The notes beneath the pieces are model-generated. The model ran no database searches and had not been told where the DNA came from. It saw only the letters and a list, made by a program, of their open reading frames with translations. A program made the position numbers and the translations under genes. From Lactiplantibacillus pingfangensis (lineage in GTDB: Bacteria; Bacillota; Bacilli; Lactobacillales; Lactobacillaceae): 64,000 nt of DNA. This document shows positions 52,858 through 62,451 of the stretch, one piece after another (position 1 is the stretch's first letter; each line of letters opens with the position of its first letter). The stretch covers positions 1 through 64,000 of the forward strand of contig NZ_BJDG01000010.1 in assembly GCF_005404945.1 (NCBI RefSeq), in the 5' to 3' direction.

Positions 52858-53048
52858 TTTGCTAACTTTACATTCCGCTTTCATTAACATTGACCGAGTA
52901 CTATGGTAGATTTTATGAAGACCGTGTGAATTGTCTGAAAATTTTGTAAAGATTTCCATCACCCTGCAGAAGCTAACGGAGTTATGGTATAGTAGTCTGG
53001 TAAGTCTGCTAGAGCAGAACTATTTCAAGAATGGGATGTGTTATAGGA

Positions 53049-53948
53049 ATGAAAAAATGGCTTATTGCGCTCGCCGGCGTGTTAATGGTATTCACCTTGG
53101 CTGGTTGTGGCAGCAAGACAGTTGCGTCGACTTCTGGTGGTAAGGTCACCGAAAGCGAATATTACAGTAGTATGAAAGGCACTTCATCTGGTAAGCAAGT
53201 CTTACAACAAATGATTTTAAACAAAGTGCTTGAAAAAGACTACGGTAAGAAAGTTTCAGATAAGGCAGTAACTAAGCAATACAATACTTACAAATCCCAA
53301 TATGGGACTTCATTCTCAACCGTCTTATCACAAAACGGTTTGACGACCAAAACCTTTAAGGAACAAATTCGTTCAAACTTGTTATTAAAGGAAGCCGTTA
53401 AAGACAAGGCTAAGATCACCAATGCTGCTTTGAAGAAGCAATGGAAGTCTTACGAACCTAAAGTTACCGTTCAACACATCTTAGTTGCTAAGAGCGATAC
53501 TGCTGATACGGTCTTAAGCGAATTGAAGAAGGATTCTAGCGAAGCCAACTTCACTAAATTAGCTAAGAAGTATTCAACTGATTCCAACACTAAGAATAGT
53601 GGCGGTAAGTTATCAGCCTTTGATAACACTAACACCAGCTACTCATCTAAGTTCTTGACCGCTGCCTTCAAGCTAAAGAATGGTGAATACACCACTTCTG
53701 CAGTTAAGACAACTGATGGTTACGAAATCATTCGCATGATCAAGAACCCTGGTAAGGGTAAGATGTCAGATCATACCGCTGACTTGAAGAAACAAATCTT
53801 AGACAATGACATGAGTGATTCAACTGTCTTGCATAACGTTGTTTCTAAAGTCTTGAAGAGTGGGAATGTTTCAATCAAGGATAAGGACTTGAAGGATATC
53901 TTATCTTCATACCTTTCAACCTCATCATCTTCATCAAGTTCTAACTAA
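53049..53948 (+). CDS. prsA: PrsA-type foldase lipoprotein (peptidyl-prolyl isomerase)
   Basis: Extracytoplasmic foldase for secreted proteins, 299 residues. The signal peptide ends in the lipobox LAGC (Cys20). An N-terminal helical chaperone part surrounds a parvulin domain (about 137-235, [48 protein letters not shown]). A Ser-rich tail ends the protein. The proposed start is the ATG at 53049 ([10 protein letters not shown]); a GTG/ATG further up at 53031 gives a poor signal peptide. GGGATG lies upstream. It is next to ecsAB, which also affects secretion. Confidence 0.95.
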   Translation: MKKWLIALAGVLMVFTLAGCGSKTVASTSGGKVTESEYYSSMKGTSSGKQVLQQMILNKVLEKDYGKKVSDKAVTKQYNTYKSQYGTSFSTVLSQNGLTTKTFKEQIRSNLLLKEAVKDKAKITNAALKKQWKSYEPKVTVQHILVAKSDTADTVLSELKKDSSEANFTKLAKKYSTDSNTKNSGGKLSAFDNTNTSYSSKFLTAAFKLKNGEYTTSAVKTTDGYEIIRMIKNPGKGKMSDHTADLKKQILDNDMSDSTVLHNVVSKVLKSGNVSIKDKDLKDILSSYLSTSSSSSSSN

Positions 53949-53961
53949 AACCGTACGACTT

Positions 53962-53998
53962 AAAAAGCAACTGTCATCAATTGGCGGTTGCTTTTTTG
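53962..53998 (+). terminator. Terminator of prsA
   Basis: AAAAAGCAAC and GTTGCTTTTTT arms, directly after the prsA stop codon. Confidence 0.85.
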
Positions 53999-54025
53999 CT
54001 TGTCAATTATAATCTATAAGGTTGC

Positions 54026-54079
54026 ACGACAAAAAAAGTCATCAAAACCCCAAATCGGTTTTGATGACTTTTTTGTCGT
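54026..54079. terminator. Long bidirectional terminator palindrome
   Basis: ACGACAAAAAAGTCATCAAA on the left pairs with its full complement on the right, closing with AACC/GGTT. It separates prsA from the convergent yhaM. Confidence 0.85.
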
Positions 54080-54087
54080 GTTTATCA

Positions 54088-55062
54088 TTAATCTTGTGGC
54101 AACTCACCCTTGGTCTCATCATGAGTTGGCCGATAAAAGTTACGGCCGTCCATTGCAAAGATGCGCTCTGTAAAGCTTCCAGGTTCCGCGTGACCAATTG
54201 ACGTTTGCATCATTTGAATCGAGGCGTCCAATTCATCTAATTCGTGTAAAACTTCGGCTTCCATCACGTGTGGCCGTACTGGCGAACCATACTCCAATAA
54301 GCCGTGATGAGCTAAGATCATGTGCCGCAAAATTAAGACCGATTCGGCCTGATCGTCAATCTTTAATTGTTGACAGGCTTTGACAATCTGCTCATCAATC
54401 AAGACGATATGTCCAACCAAATTGCCGGCTAAGGTATAAGTGGTTGATACTGGTCCCGACATTTCAATCGTCTTCCCCATATCATGCAAAATCGCGCCGG
54501 CATATAAAAGCGACCGATTAATATGCGGATATTCGTTGGCCACCGACTTTGCCAACCGTAAAATTGACAAGGTGTGAAAGGCCAGCCCGCCAGCAAACGC
54601 ATGATGATTTTTTTTAGCAGCCGGATAGCTGAAGAAAGCGTCATGGAACTGGGCCAATAAATGACGTACGATCCGATTCCAATTAGGCTCAGTAATCTCA
54701 AAGACATATTGATTGAGTTCCTCGGCCATCGCCGCAGTATTAAGCGGTGCATGTTCCACAAATTGTTGGACATCCTGTGGTTCACCGGGCTGCGTCAATC
54801 GCATTTGTTGTATTTTAATTTGGGGATTGCCTTGATAAATTTCACGCTTCCCCTTTAAATGAATGATTCGGCCAGCTTGAAAGTGTTCAACGTCTTGATC
54901 GTCGGCATCCCAAAACTTACCAGAAATCTCTCCGGAAGTATCTTGAAAATTAATTGCTAAAAATTTTTTGCCATTCTTAGCCACACGCACTTCAGAATCT
55001 TTTAATAAGAAGAAACCATCAACCGTTTCATCAAGTTGATAATCAAATAATTTTTTTGCCAT
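54088..55062 (-). CDS. yhaM: 3'-5' exoribonuclease YhaM
   Basis: Metal-dependent exoribonuclease of 324 residues that trims RNA 3' ends. The OB-fold (about 10-95, FFLLKDSEVRVAKNGKKFLAINFQD) is followed by an HD domain (HHAFAGGLAFHTLSILRLAKS, GAILHDMGKTIEMSG, MILAHHG). It is the last gene of yhaO-yhaN-yhaM, and its ATG at 55062 has AGGAGG upstream. It is convergent with prsA. Confidence 0.95.
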   Translation of the reverse strand: MAKKLFDYQLDETVDGFFLLKDSEVRVAKNGKKFLAINFQDTSGEISGKFWDADDQDVEHFQAGRIIHLKGKREIYQGNPQIKIQQMRLTQPGEPQDVQQFVEHAPLNTAAMAEELNQYVFEITEPNWNRIVRHLLAQFHDAFFSYPAAKKNHHAFAGGLAFHTLSILRLAKSVANEYPHINRSLLYAGAILHDMGKTIEMSGPVSTTYTLAGNLVGHIVLIDEQIVKACQQLKIDDQAESVLILRHMILAHHGLLEYGSPVRPHVMEAEVLHELDELDASIQMMQTSIGHAEPGSFTERIFAMDGRNFYRPTHDETKGELPQD

Positions 55063-55078
55063 CAGCCGTTCCTCCTGT

Positions 55079-57586
55079 TTAGGTCAATTGCTGCACCGCA
55101 TCCGCGGGTAACTGGGTCAGTGCGGCGGTCTCATTCGTAAAATAAATCACTTGGTGGTCAGCCGCAACCGTCTTTAATAACTGCCATGCCACTTGTCGAC
55201 GTTGTTCATCAAAGTTAACAAAACCGTCATCAATCATAATTGGCAACGCTGCTTGGCCCCCAAGGTGTCCAATTAAAGCCAGCCGAATCGCCAAGTAAAG
55301 CTGCTCTTTCGTCGCCGTAGATAATTCAGCAATTTCAAAAGTCACTCCGGTTGACGTGTTTAGCACCAGCTCATCCGCAACTAACTTGATTTCATTATAC
55401 CGCTGTCCAGTCAGTTGCGCGAAATAGGTCGAAGCTTGACTCAAAATTGCCGGTAATTGCTGATTTGTCAGCTGACGTAAGGCCTGATCAATCCAAGTCG
55501 CCCCTAGTTGCCGCGTCAGCCATTGCCGTGCCATCACGGTGATCTCAGTTTGTTGATTCGCTTGTTCTTGACGTAAAGCCGTGTAACGGCCATCCTCGGT
55601 GAGTCGTTCTAATTGTGTCTGAGCGGTCACTAACGCAGCGGCTTGTTGTGTCAGTTGCGCCTGACTTTCAGTGAGTTGCTGCCGATTACTTGTAATGGCT
55701 TCTTGTAGCCCGGTCAAGGACGCATACTGTTGCAATGCCGTTAATTCCGCTGCACTCAATTGGGCCGCTAATTGTGGCAAACTAGCCGCATTGGCCGCAG
55801 CAACCTTTTCGGCAGCTATTGCATCTGCCAACGCCTCAGTATCTGCATAACCAGCCGTGGTCGCCAGGGTTTGCAATTGTTCAGTTAACTGGTGATTTTG
55901 CGCGGTCAACTGTTGAACTTGGCGCTGTGTGTACGCAAAATCTGCCCCTGAAAGCCGTTCCGTCTGCAGTTTTTGTCGCAATCGTTCAAAGAATTCTGTC
56001 ACTCGGGTCACGCTCGCACCGAGTTGCTGTTGATCAACCGGTAACCAATCTGCCGCAAATTGATAGTCAGACAGCGCCCGCCAAACTGTCGCTGCTTGCG
56101 CGGCCAACTGTTGTTGGGCAGTCGTTAAGGTGGCTTGCGCCTGTTGTAATGCGACTAATCGCGTGAGTTGTTGTTGGGCGCCAGCACGATCTAATGACAG
56201 TGAAAACCCCGCTGCCGTCAGTTGTTCCACCCAGTCAGCGTCAACTGTCGGTGAAGCTGTGGTGCCAAGTTGTTCCCAACCAAACCATCCCAGTAAACCT
56301 AATCCGGCTAGCATTAGAACCCATCTAAAGGCACCTAATGGCAATATTACGCCAGCAACGAGTCCAAGGCCGCCAGCAATCAAACGCCAATCAACACCCC
56401 GAAGTTTCCCTTGAGTCGGTGTTTGACGTTGCGTTCGCGTACTTGATTCAGTGTGCTCAGCTGATTTAAAACGCGCTTGTAGCGCCGCCACTGCTGCCTG
56501 TTTATTGGGAGATAAACTCGCGCTTAACTCGGGATGTGCAGCTAACTGATCGTCATAGCTGGCTTGGGCCACTGCGACTTGGGCGGCTAGTGCCTGATAG
56601 CGCCCCCAATTTTGCTGAAGCTGCGGTAATTGGGTTTCTAAGTGGTCAAACTGCGCCTGATGAGCCACGTAAAACCCAATGACGCCCTTGGACGCCTCAT
56701 CGACAGGTTGTTGTGTCAATTGTTGGCGCGCGCTAGTCAATGTTTGTTGTAAGGTCAATTGCTGTTGCGTTAATTCTACGAATTTTGTCCTGATTGTTAC
56801 TGGAATACTTGCCTGGTTCGCCTGACTAGCTTTTAATTGCCTCAGTTGCTGATAGACAGGCCATTGATTCCGTAAGTTAGCTAGTTGTTGTTGCTGCTCC
56901 GTCAAGCGTGCCAAATTTCGCGTCAATTGACTCTTTTCAGCCGCTAGCTGTTCAATTGTTGCCTGTAACTGCTGGTATTCGGGATAATTTTGTTGCGCCG
57001 TTTGCACCTGTTGCTTGAGCGTCTGATAACGTTGCAAAGCTTGATTTAACGTTGGTTTACGTCCCCGTGGTTTATATAACTCATCCGCCGTTGACCGCAA
57101 ATCCAGCGCTGTTGTGCGCCAAGCCGCGCTGCCCACCGTACCAGCTTGTTGTAATTGTAAATTTAAATCTGTCGCACTCAATGTTTTTAACGCCGTCAAT
57201 TCGGCTTGATTAAACGTGAATAATTGCTTGTAACTGGTTTCATCATATGGTGCTAGCCACTTTGCTAACAAAGCTAGTGGTTGTGGCTGTTTGGTCGTCA
57301 CATTAACTAATGTGGGGGCCTGATCACCTAGGCGAGTTAAGCGATAAGTTTGCCCAGCAACGATCACTTCCAGTGCCCCACCGTACTGGTCAGCTTGCTT
57401 AGGTTCGTAACGTGCGAGTGGTTGCCGGCGAGATGGAAAGCCAAATAACATGCCCAAAATAAACGCCCGCAAGGTTGACTTGCCGGATTCATTGACACCA
57501 TAAATGACCTGTAATCCCGAACCGAGCTCAAAGTTTGCGTGGTGAAACTTTCCAAAACCCGCGATTTCAATTTTACTAATCTGCAT
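55079..57586 (-). CDS. yhaN: YhaN-type SMC-like ATPase
   Basis: SbcC/Rad50-like protein of 835 residues that forms a nuclease complex with the YhaO-type phosphoesterase. The N-terminal Walker A is VNESGKSTL (about 33-41). Long Gln/Leu-rich coiled coils follow, and a central hydrophobic segment (about 400-435, LRGVDWRLIAGGLGLVAGVILPLGAFRWVLMLAGLG) is typical of the YhaN branch and may touch the membrane. The C-terminal part has the signature LSTATKEQLYLAIRLALIG and Walker B LPIMIDDGFVNFD. The ATG at 57586 lies 11 bases inside yhaO and has AAGGATGG upstream. Confidence 0.88.
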   Translation of the reverse strand: MQISKIEIAGFGKFHHANFELGSGLQVIYGVNESGKSTLRAFILGMLFGFPSRRQPLARYEPKQADQYGGALEVIVAGQTYRLTRLGDQAPTLVNVTTKQPQPLALLAKWLAPYDETSYKQLFTFNQAELTALKTLSATDLNLQLQQAGTVGSAAWRTTALDLRSTADELYKPRGRKPTLNQALQRYQTLKQQVQTAQQNYPEYQQLQATIEQLAAEKSQLTRNLARLTEQQQQLANLRNQWPVYQQLRQLKASQANQASIPVTIRTKFVELTQQQLTLQQTLTSARQQLTQQPVDEASKGVIGFYVAHQAQFDHLETQLPQLQQNWGRYQALAAQVAVAQASYDDQLAAHPELSASLSPNKQAAVAALQARFKSAEHTESSTRTQRQTPTQGKLRGVDWRLIAGGLGLVAGVILPLGAFRWVLMLAGLGLLGWFGWEQLGTTASPTVDADWVEQLTAAGFSLSLDRAGAQQQLTRLVALQQAQATLTTAQQQLAAQAATVWRALSDYQFAADWLPVDQQQLGASVTRVTEFFERLRQKLQTERLSGADFAYTQRQVQQLTAQNHQLTEQLQTLATTAGYADTEALADAIAAEKVAAANAASLPQLAAQLSAAELTALQQYASLTGLQEAITSNRQQLTESQAQLTQQAAALVTAQTQLERLTEDGRYTALRQEQANQQTEITVMARQWLTRQLGATWIDQALRQLTNQQLPAILSQASTYFAQLTGQRYNEIKLVADELVLNTSTGVTFEIAELSTATKEQLYLAIRLALIGHLGGQAALPIMIDDGFVNFDEQRRQVAWQLLKTVAADHQVIYFTNETAALTQLPADAVQQLT

Positions 57587-58802
57587 TGGCTGGACCATCC
57601 TTTTGCTGCGTCAACTGATACTGATCAGTCAGCAACTTTAGTACTTGTTGCTGCCACTGGGTTGCCGTCATCTCATCCAACAACGCTCGGTTCAAAAAAT
57701 CTTCATCTAGCAATCGGTCGGCCAGTGTCGCCACTTCCGCCGTGGTGACCACCGTTTGTCCGACCGCCTGCCAAGTCACACTTTCACGCCCAAAGCTCAA
57801 TGGTTGTTTACTAGGTTCAGTCGCAACTTGAATCGCGACTGGCCACCAGATTTCGCCAGTGGTGGCTTGTTGTAGCTGGCGCAGTAGCGTTCCTTGAGAG
57901 AGCGCTAACTGTGCGGCCGGTGTCAGCTCGCAAGTTGCTGGTAACGTGAGCGTCACTAACTGCGTCGGCGCTGTCATGGCAACATTGAGCTGATCCGTTA
58001 ATTGGGCTAGTAACGTCGCCCGTGATAAGGCACCGACCAATTTTGGCTGCCAATCTTGCCAAATAATTTCCGCTAACGGTTTAAAAACTGGTGTTAGCTT
58101 GTGATCCGCGGTACTCGTGACTAGTAAACACCCTTTTTCACCGGTCTCGTTACGTTGACGGCCTTGGGAATTACCTGGATAGGCGATTGGTGGCTGCTGA
58201 TTCAATAGCTGGCGCTGGTGAATATGTCCCAGCGCCCAATAATCGTAATGTTTACTAAGCAATTCGGTGACACTAAACGGGGCATAATGATCCCCAACGA
58301 CTCCCGTCTGACCATGCCACATGCCGATTTGATAATCTGCGGTCGGAGACTTGAGTGGAAATTGAGCGCTCAAATCGGTCGTGAGCCAACGCTGACTATA
58401 GCTAAATCCCGTAATCGCCACTCGCGTTTGCTGCGCGGTAGTCAACGTGACGGTTTCCACTTGAGAGCAAAACGCGTGCACATTGGCCGGAAAATGCCAG
58501 TCGGCCTCATCTGACTGAAAATCATGATTGCCAAATGACAAAATCACTGGAATTTGAGCCTCATTCAGCCGTTCTAACTGCACCATTAAGGCCGCCTGCG
58601 CCTGAACACTTTGTTGGGCTTGATCGAATAAATCTCCGACCAATAGCACAAAATCAACCTGTTCATTGAGTGCCAAATCCACTAAACGGGCTAAGCTTGC
58701 CAACGGCGCGCGTAATAACCGCTGTTGCAACTCAGCCGGCAAGCCTTGTAGCCCTTGAAACGGTGTATCTAAATGTAGATCCGCAGCATGGATAAATTTC
58801 AT
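57576..58802 (-). CDS. yhaO: YhaO-type metallophosphoesterase (SbcD/Mre11-like)
   Basis: Calcineurin-like phosphoesterase of 408 residues, partner of YhaN in DNA repair. The five metal motifs are HAADLHLDTPF, VGDLFDQAQQ, FGNHDF, GMWHGQTG and ALGHIHQRQ. The C-terminal half (about 240-408) is a capping region. The ATG at 58802 has AAGGAG upstream; the longer frame to 58868 crosses a terminator and is not used. Confidence 0.93.
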   Translation of the reverse strand: MKFIHAADLHLDTPFQGLQGLPAELQQRLLRAPLASLARLVDLALNEQVDFVLLVGDLFDQAQQSVQAQAALMVQLERLNEAQIPVILSFGNHDFQSDEADWHFPANVHAFCSQVETVTLTTAQQTRVAITGFSYSQRWLTTDLSAQFPLKSPTADYQIGMWHGQTGVVGDHYAPFSVTELLSKHYDYWALGHIHQRQLLNQQPPIAYPGNSQGRQRNETGEKGCLLVTSTADHKLTPVFKPLAEIIWQDWQPKLVGALSRATLLAQLTDQLNVAMTAPTQLVTLTLPATCELTPAAQLALSQGTLLRQLQQATTGEIWWPVAIQVATEPSKQPLSFGRESVTWQAVGQTVVTTAEVATLADRLLDEDFLNRALLDEMTATQWQQQVLKLLTDQYQLTQQKDGPANAD

Positions 58803-58817
58803 TTTTTTCTCCTTACG

Positions 58818-58858
58818 AAAAAAGAGACAATCACGAAAAGTTTCGCCATTGTCTCTCA
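58818..58858 (-). terminator. Terminator between yheA and yhaO
   Basis: On the minus strand AGAGACAAT pairs with ATTGTCTCT, followed by six T. It limits read-through from yheA into yhaO. Confidence 0.85.
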
Positions 58859-58872
58859 GGACCTTCATTGAA

Positions 58873-59217
58873 TTAGTCGCGATATAATTCTTGAACTGGT
58901 TTCGTGATGATTTGGTTTAAATCATTCATTAACTGATTCAAGTTTCGTTCCTTACCCATCAAGGCTTTAATTTCATCGACATTGCCAACTTTATCTGCTA
59001 AATCGTGGGCTTTTTGAACTTCGTCATCCGTCAGTTCTTCGCCATTCATTTGCTTTTGTGACAATTGCATTTGAATCTCTTGGAAGTCTTTAAACAAATC
59101 AAAAGCGGACTTGTTCGTCTTCATTGCGTCATAGCTTGCTTTTAATTCTTTGAATTCTTTCGTTTCACGTAATTGTTGTTCTAAAGTATTTGCAGTGTCA
59201 TAAATATTTACGGCCAT
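58873..59217 (-). CDS. yheA: YlbF/YmcA-like protein, YheA type (UPF0342)
   Basis: Helical protein of 114 residues (NIYDTANTLEQQLRETKEFKELKASYDAM, LFKDFQEIQMQLSQKQMNGEE). Members of the YlbF/YmcA family affect RNase Y and processing of mRNA, but the YheA branch is not well characterised. It is upstream of yhaO-yhaN-yhaM, the conserved context. GAGGAGG precedes the ATG at 59217. Confidence 0.9.
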   Translation of the reverse strand: MAVNIYDTANTLEQQLRETKEFKELKASYDAMKTNKSAFDLFKDFQEIQMQLSQKQMNGEELTDDEVQKAHDLADKVGNVDEIKALMGKERNLNQLMNDLNQIITKPVQELYRD

Positions 59218-59288
59218 GGTTAAGTTCCTCCTCAAGTATGTGTCCTAATTATTTTAGCATTTTTGAAAGCCCTTGAATAGCACAAGCA

Positions 59289-61424
59289 CTAGTTCCCAAT
59301 CAATTTTTTAGCTTGTGAGAACCAATTTTTAGCAGTATCTTTAACCGCTTGTCCAACTTTATTCGCGCCATCTTCCACACCGTTCCAAACTGAAGAACCG
59401 CTGCCAGATGAACTGTTATCCGAACCTTGTTGGGCCAGCGTCGACGCATCTTGTGTATCGAAACTCGTGCCCTTAGTATTGGGCAGAATGTTACCCATTT
59501 CATGCTTGAAGAGTGCCGAGAGTTGATTTTCCGACAAACTCTTCAAGTAATGCGTGCTGTTCGTATTATCAAACCCAATCCAAGTCGTAACAACCACATC
59601 CGGCGTGTACGCAATCATCCACTGGTCTTTCGTCCCTGAACCAGTTGAATAATCCGCCTGAGTACTCCCAGTCTTCCCAGCAATCGTATAACCGTATGGC
59701 TTAGCAGCGGCCCCAGTCCCACTATTGTAAACACCCAACATCATGCTGGTCATCTCTTTAGCAACGCTCGCCGACATGATTCGCTTGGATTTCGTAGCGG
59801 TATTATCTACAATCGTCTTACCACTGGCATCCACAATTTTAGTAATAAAATGAGAGGTTGTCTTATTCCCACCATTGGCAAACGCCGTATAGGCACTCGT
59901 CATTTCTTCGGGTGATACCCCAGTCGTCAGGCCACCTAAGGCCAAGGCCAAATTGTCATCTTTTTTACCAACCGTCAGGCCAAATTTTTTAACCGACTTG
60001 TAGCCTTTGTTTACGCCAATTTTATTCAACAACCAAACGGCTGGAATATTAATACTTTGCGCCAGCGCCGTGTACATTGGCACTTCAGTTGAATAAACCG
60101 CATTGTAATTCTTCGGCGCATACTTGTTTCCGCCAAAGGTCTGTTCCTTGTTCGAGAGTTGCGAGTCATAAGTATAACCACTCTCTAACGCTGGTGTATA
60201 AACTGCTAACGGCTTAATTGTCGAACCTGGTTGGCGTGAAATTTGAGTGGCGCGGTTAATGCCACGGAAGACATGCGTCCCACGCCCCCCAACCACGGCC
60301 AAGACGCCACCAGTTGTCGGATCAACCGCAATGGAAGCCCCCTGAACCTTAGTGCCATCATCAGCATCTGCCGGGAATAAACTGCTATTCTTGAAAGAAT
60401 TTTGCATTTGTGTTTGATCATCCTGATTTAAGGATGTATAAATCTTATAACCACGGTTCATAATTTCTGATTCGGTCAAGCCATATTTTTTAATTGCTTC
60501 ACTAATGACCGCATCAAAGTAATAAGGATAATTATAGCCACTATCATAATGATAATTATCTGACAATGTCATGGCTTTCTTCGAGTATAAATTATACTCA
60601 CTTTGACTTAACTTCTTATTATTGACCATATTATTCAGAACAATATTTCGGCGCTTGGTCGAAGCGGCTGGATGGTTAATCGGATCGTAGCCACTTGGTG
60701 AGCTCAACATCCCGGCGATCGTTGCGGCTTGATCAACGCTCAATTCAGAGGCATGCACCCCAAAATAACGTTCGGCCGCATCTTCGGCCCCCCAGACACC
60801 ATGGCCGAAGTACGCATTATTCAAATACATGGCGAGGATTTGGGACTTGCTGTAAACATTTTCAACTTCAATTGATAAGAAGATTTCTCGTAACTTACGG
60901 GTGAAGGTTTGTTGTTGCGTTAAATAAGCATTCTTGACTAACTGCTGTGTCAAGGTACTCCCGCCACCACTAATATAATTGCGACGCAGCACTTTATTCA
61001 TAATAAATAACAACCCAGCACGGCCGATACCTTTGACTGAAAACCCATGCTCACTATAAAAATTACGATCTTCAGTCGAAATCACCGCATTTTGTAAATT
61101 CGTCGAAATTGAACTCAGATGGACATAGGTTCCTTTTTGTGAATACAGCGAACCCGCTTTTTTATTATCTTTATCATAAATCTCAGTCGTTTTCTCTAAT
61201 TCAGCCTGTAAGTTACTGACCTTCGCCGTTTTAGCCTCAAACGTCAAATAAGCACTAACCACTAAGATCAAACTCAAGACGGCGATGATTAACCATCTCG
61301 TCAGTTGTAGTCGATGCCACTGACGGCCAAAAACGGCAGAAAATCGTTGCCAGTAAGGCTTTAACCACTGACCAACGACGCCGAGGCCATCTTTGATTGT
61401 GGCCCAAAAACCATTTTTTTGCAT
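59289..61424 (-). CDS. pbp2A: Class A penicillin-binding protein
   Basis: Bifunctional peptidoglycan synthase of 711 residues. A cytoplasmic stretch (1-40) and a membrane anchor (about 42-62) precede the glycosyltransferase domain (about 100-275: AVISTEDRNFYSEHGFS, GGGSTLTQQLVKN). The transpeptidase domain follows, with SxxK in QPGSTIKPL, SxN as SINIP and KTG as AGKTGSTQ. A Ser/Gly-rich linker and an amphipathic C-terminal helix (AVKDTAKNWFSQAKKLIGN) end the protein. It is monocistronic. The closest functional label is the Pbp2A/PBP1a type. Confidence 0.93.
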   Translation of the reverse strand: MQKNGFWATIKDGLGVVGQWLKPYWQRFSAVFGRQWHRLQLTRWLIIAVLSLILVVSAYLTFEAKTAKVSNLQAELEKTTEIYDKDNKKAGSLYSQKGTYVHLSSISTNLQNAVISTEDRNFYSEHGFSVKGIGRAGLLFIMNKVLRRNYISGGGSTLTQQLVKNAYLTQQQTFTRKLREIFLSIEVENVYSKSQILAMYLNNAYFGHGVWGAEDAAERYFGVHASELSVDQAATIAGMLSSPSGYDPINHPAASTKRRNIVLNNMVNNKKLSQSEYNLYSKKAMTLSDNYHYDSGYNYPYYFDAVISEAIKKYGLTESEIMNRGYKIYTSLNQDDQTQMQNSFKNSSLFPADADDGTKVQGASIAVDPTTGGVLAVVGGRGTHVFRGINRATQISRQPGSTIKPLAVYTPALESGYTYDSQLSNKEQTFGGNKYAPKNYNAVYSTEVPMYTALAQSINIPAVWLLNKIGVNKGYKSVKKFGLTVGKKDDNLALALGGLTTGVSPEEMTSAYTAFANGGNKTTSHFITKIVDASGKTIVDNTATKSKRIMSASVAKEMTSMMLGVYNSGTGAAAKPYGYTIAGKTGSTQADYSTGSGTKDQWMIAYTPDVVVTTWIGFDNTNSTHYLKSLSENQLSALFKHEMGNILPNTKGTSFDTQDASTLAQQGSDNSSSGSGSSVWNGVEDGANKVGQAVKDTAKNWFSQAKKLIGN

Positions 61425-61594
61425 AATCTTCCCCTTGTTCAGTAATCAGCACTAACTTCACCAGCTGGCATCGTCGTTCAGCTGTGATTGCCGCTTACCT
61501 GTCTTAATCGTTGGATTTATTGTATCATAAATCCGATTAAACCAAGTGACGGAACGAAACCTTGACCAAATCTTCAAAAATAACCGACCAGACT

Positions 61595-61627
61595 AAAAAA
61601 GCCCGAGACTAAATTGTCCCCAGGCTT
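61595..61627 (-). terminator. Terminator of the 40-residue gene
   Basis: On the minus strand AAGCCTGGGGAC/GTCTCGGGCTT arms with a T run, overlapping the end of the small gene. Confidence 0.75.
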
Positions 61628-61748
61628 ATTTACGTCGCACACCGCGACGATTGGCATTTAATTCATTTTGCTGTTTCTTAAATTTTTCAAAAGTCGCATC
61701 GCGTTGCTTTTGATTTTTACGCTCGGCTTGTTTCTTTGTATACTTCAT
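61626..61748 (-). CDS. 40-residue very basic peptide
   Basis: A short gene with an excellent ribosome binding site (GGGAGGTG seven bases before the ATG at 61748) and its own terminator. The product is MKYTKKQAERKNQKQRDATF and then EKFKKQQNELNANRRGVRRK: about 40 percent Lys/Arg, Gln-rich, probably helical, with no membrane segment or signal. It is likely to bind RNA or the ribosome, but no family is recognised. Confidence 0.75.
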   Translation of the reverse strand: MKYTKKQAERKNQKQRDATFEKFKKQQNELNANRRGVRRK

Positions 61749-61812
61749 GAAAAAACACCTCCCACTGTGATTTATTAGATAGGTTCACTATACCGTGAAC
61801 TTAGGCCGAATG

Positions 61813-61840
61813 CAAAAAAGACACCCGCAAAGTGTCTTTA
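61813..61840 (-). terminator. Terminator of argR
   Basis: On the minus strand AAGACAC/GTGTCTT hairpin followed by T, at the argR stop codon. Confidence 0.75.
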
Positions 61841-61845
61841 TAAGC

Positions 61846-62313
61846 CTATAATTCTTCGTCAGTTTGAACATGCGCCATTAACAACGTATGTAAGGACTTA
61901 GCCACTTCCACACTTGGACTCACAATGAAAATTGTATCGTGTCCAGCTAAGGTGCCACTCACTTCTGGCAAGTTTAAATCGTCAATGATTGCTGCTAACA
62001 AATTCCCGTTGCTAGGCAATGTGTGAATAATCGTCATAAATTCGACGCGATCAACGCCGGTCACAACATCATGCAGATTTTCAAATAGCCGATCTTGCTC
62101 ATTTTGATTGCTAGCTTTGAATATCGTATAACGCGCATGCCCGTTGTCATCTGGCGATTTGACAATCTGCATTTCACGGATATCTCGCGAAATCGTGGCC
62201 TGCGTCGCGGCAATGCCCTCAGCCTTTAAACGCGCCATTAACTCTTCTTGTGTGGCAATCGGAACCTGGTTGATCAATTGTTCAATTGCCGCTTGCCGAT
62301 CAGTCTTCTTCAT
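61846..62313 (-). CDS. argR: ArgR-family arginine regulator with altered effector site
   Basis: Hexameric arginine-dependent regulator of 155 residues. The N-terminal winged helix has EELMARLKAEGIAATQATISRDIREM with Ser42-Arg43 in the recognition helix. The C-terminal arginine-binding core reads GTLAGHDTIFIV, where most family members have GTxAGDDTI. The first Asp is His125, and Asp126 is kept. Some lactobacilli carry two ArgR paralogues that act together, so one with changed arginine contact is plausible. The ATG at 62313 follows GGGGAGG. Confidence 0.9.
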   Translation of the reverse strand: MKKTDRQAAIEQLINQVPIATQEELMARLKAEGIAATQATISRDIREMQIVKSPDDNGHARYTIFKASNQNEQDRLFENLHDVVTGVDRVEFMTIIHTLPSNGNLLAAIIDDLNLPEVSGTLAGHDTIFIVSPSVEVAKSLHTLLMAHVQTDEEL

Positions 62314-62385
62314 TCGCGAAACCTCCCCTGATAAATTATGAGCCTATTATAGCAAATATTCACTCCGTAAACTACGATTCAACGC

Positions 62386-62427
62386 AAAAAAGCCGATTTA
62401 GTCCGAAGACGTTTGTATAAATCGACT
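62386..62427 (-). terminator. Terminator of the aminotransferase gene
   Basis: On the minus strand GTCGATTTA/TAAATCGGC (one G-T pair) and six T, just after the stop codon. Confidence 0.8.
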
Positions 62428-62451
62428 GATAAATTGCATAACTATAAATTT

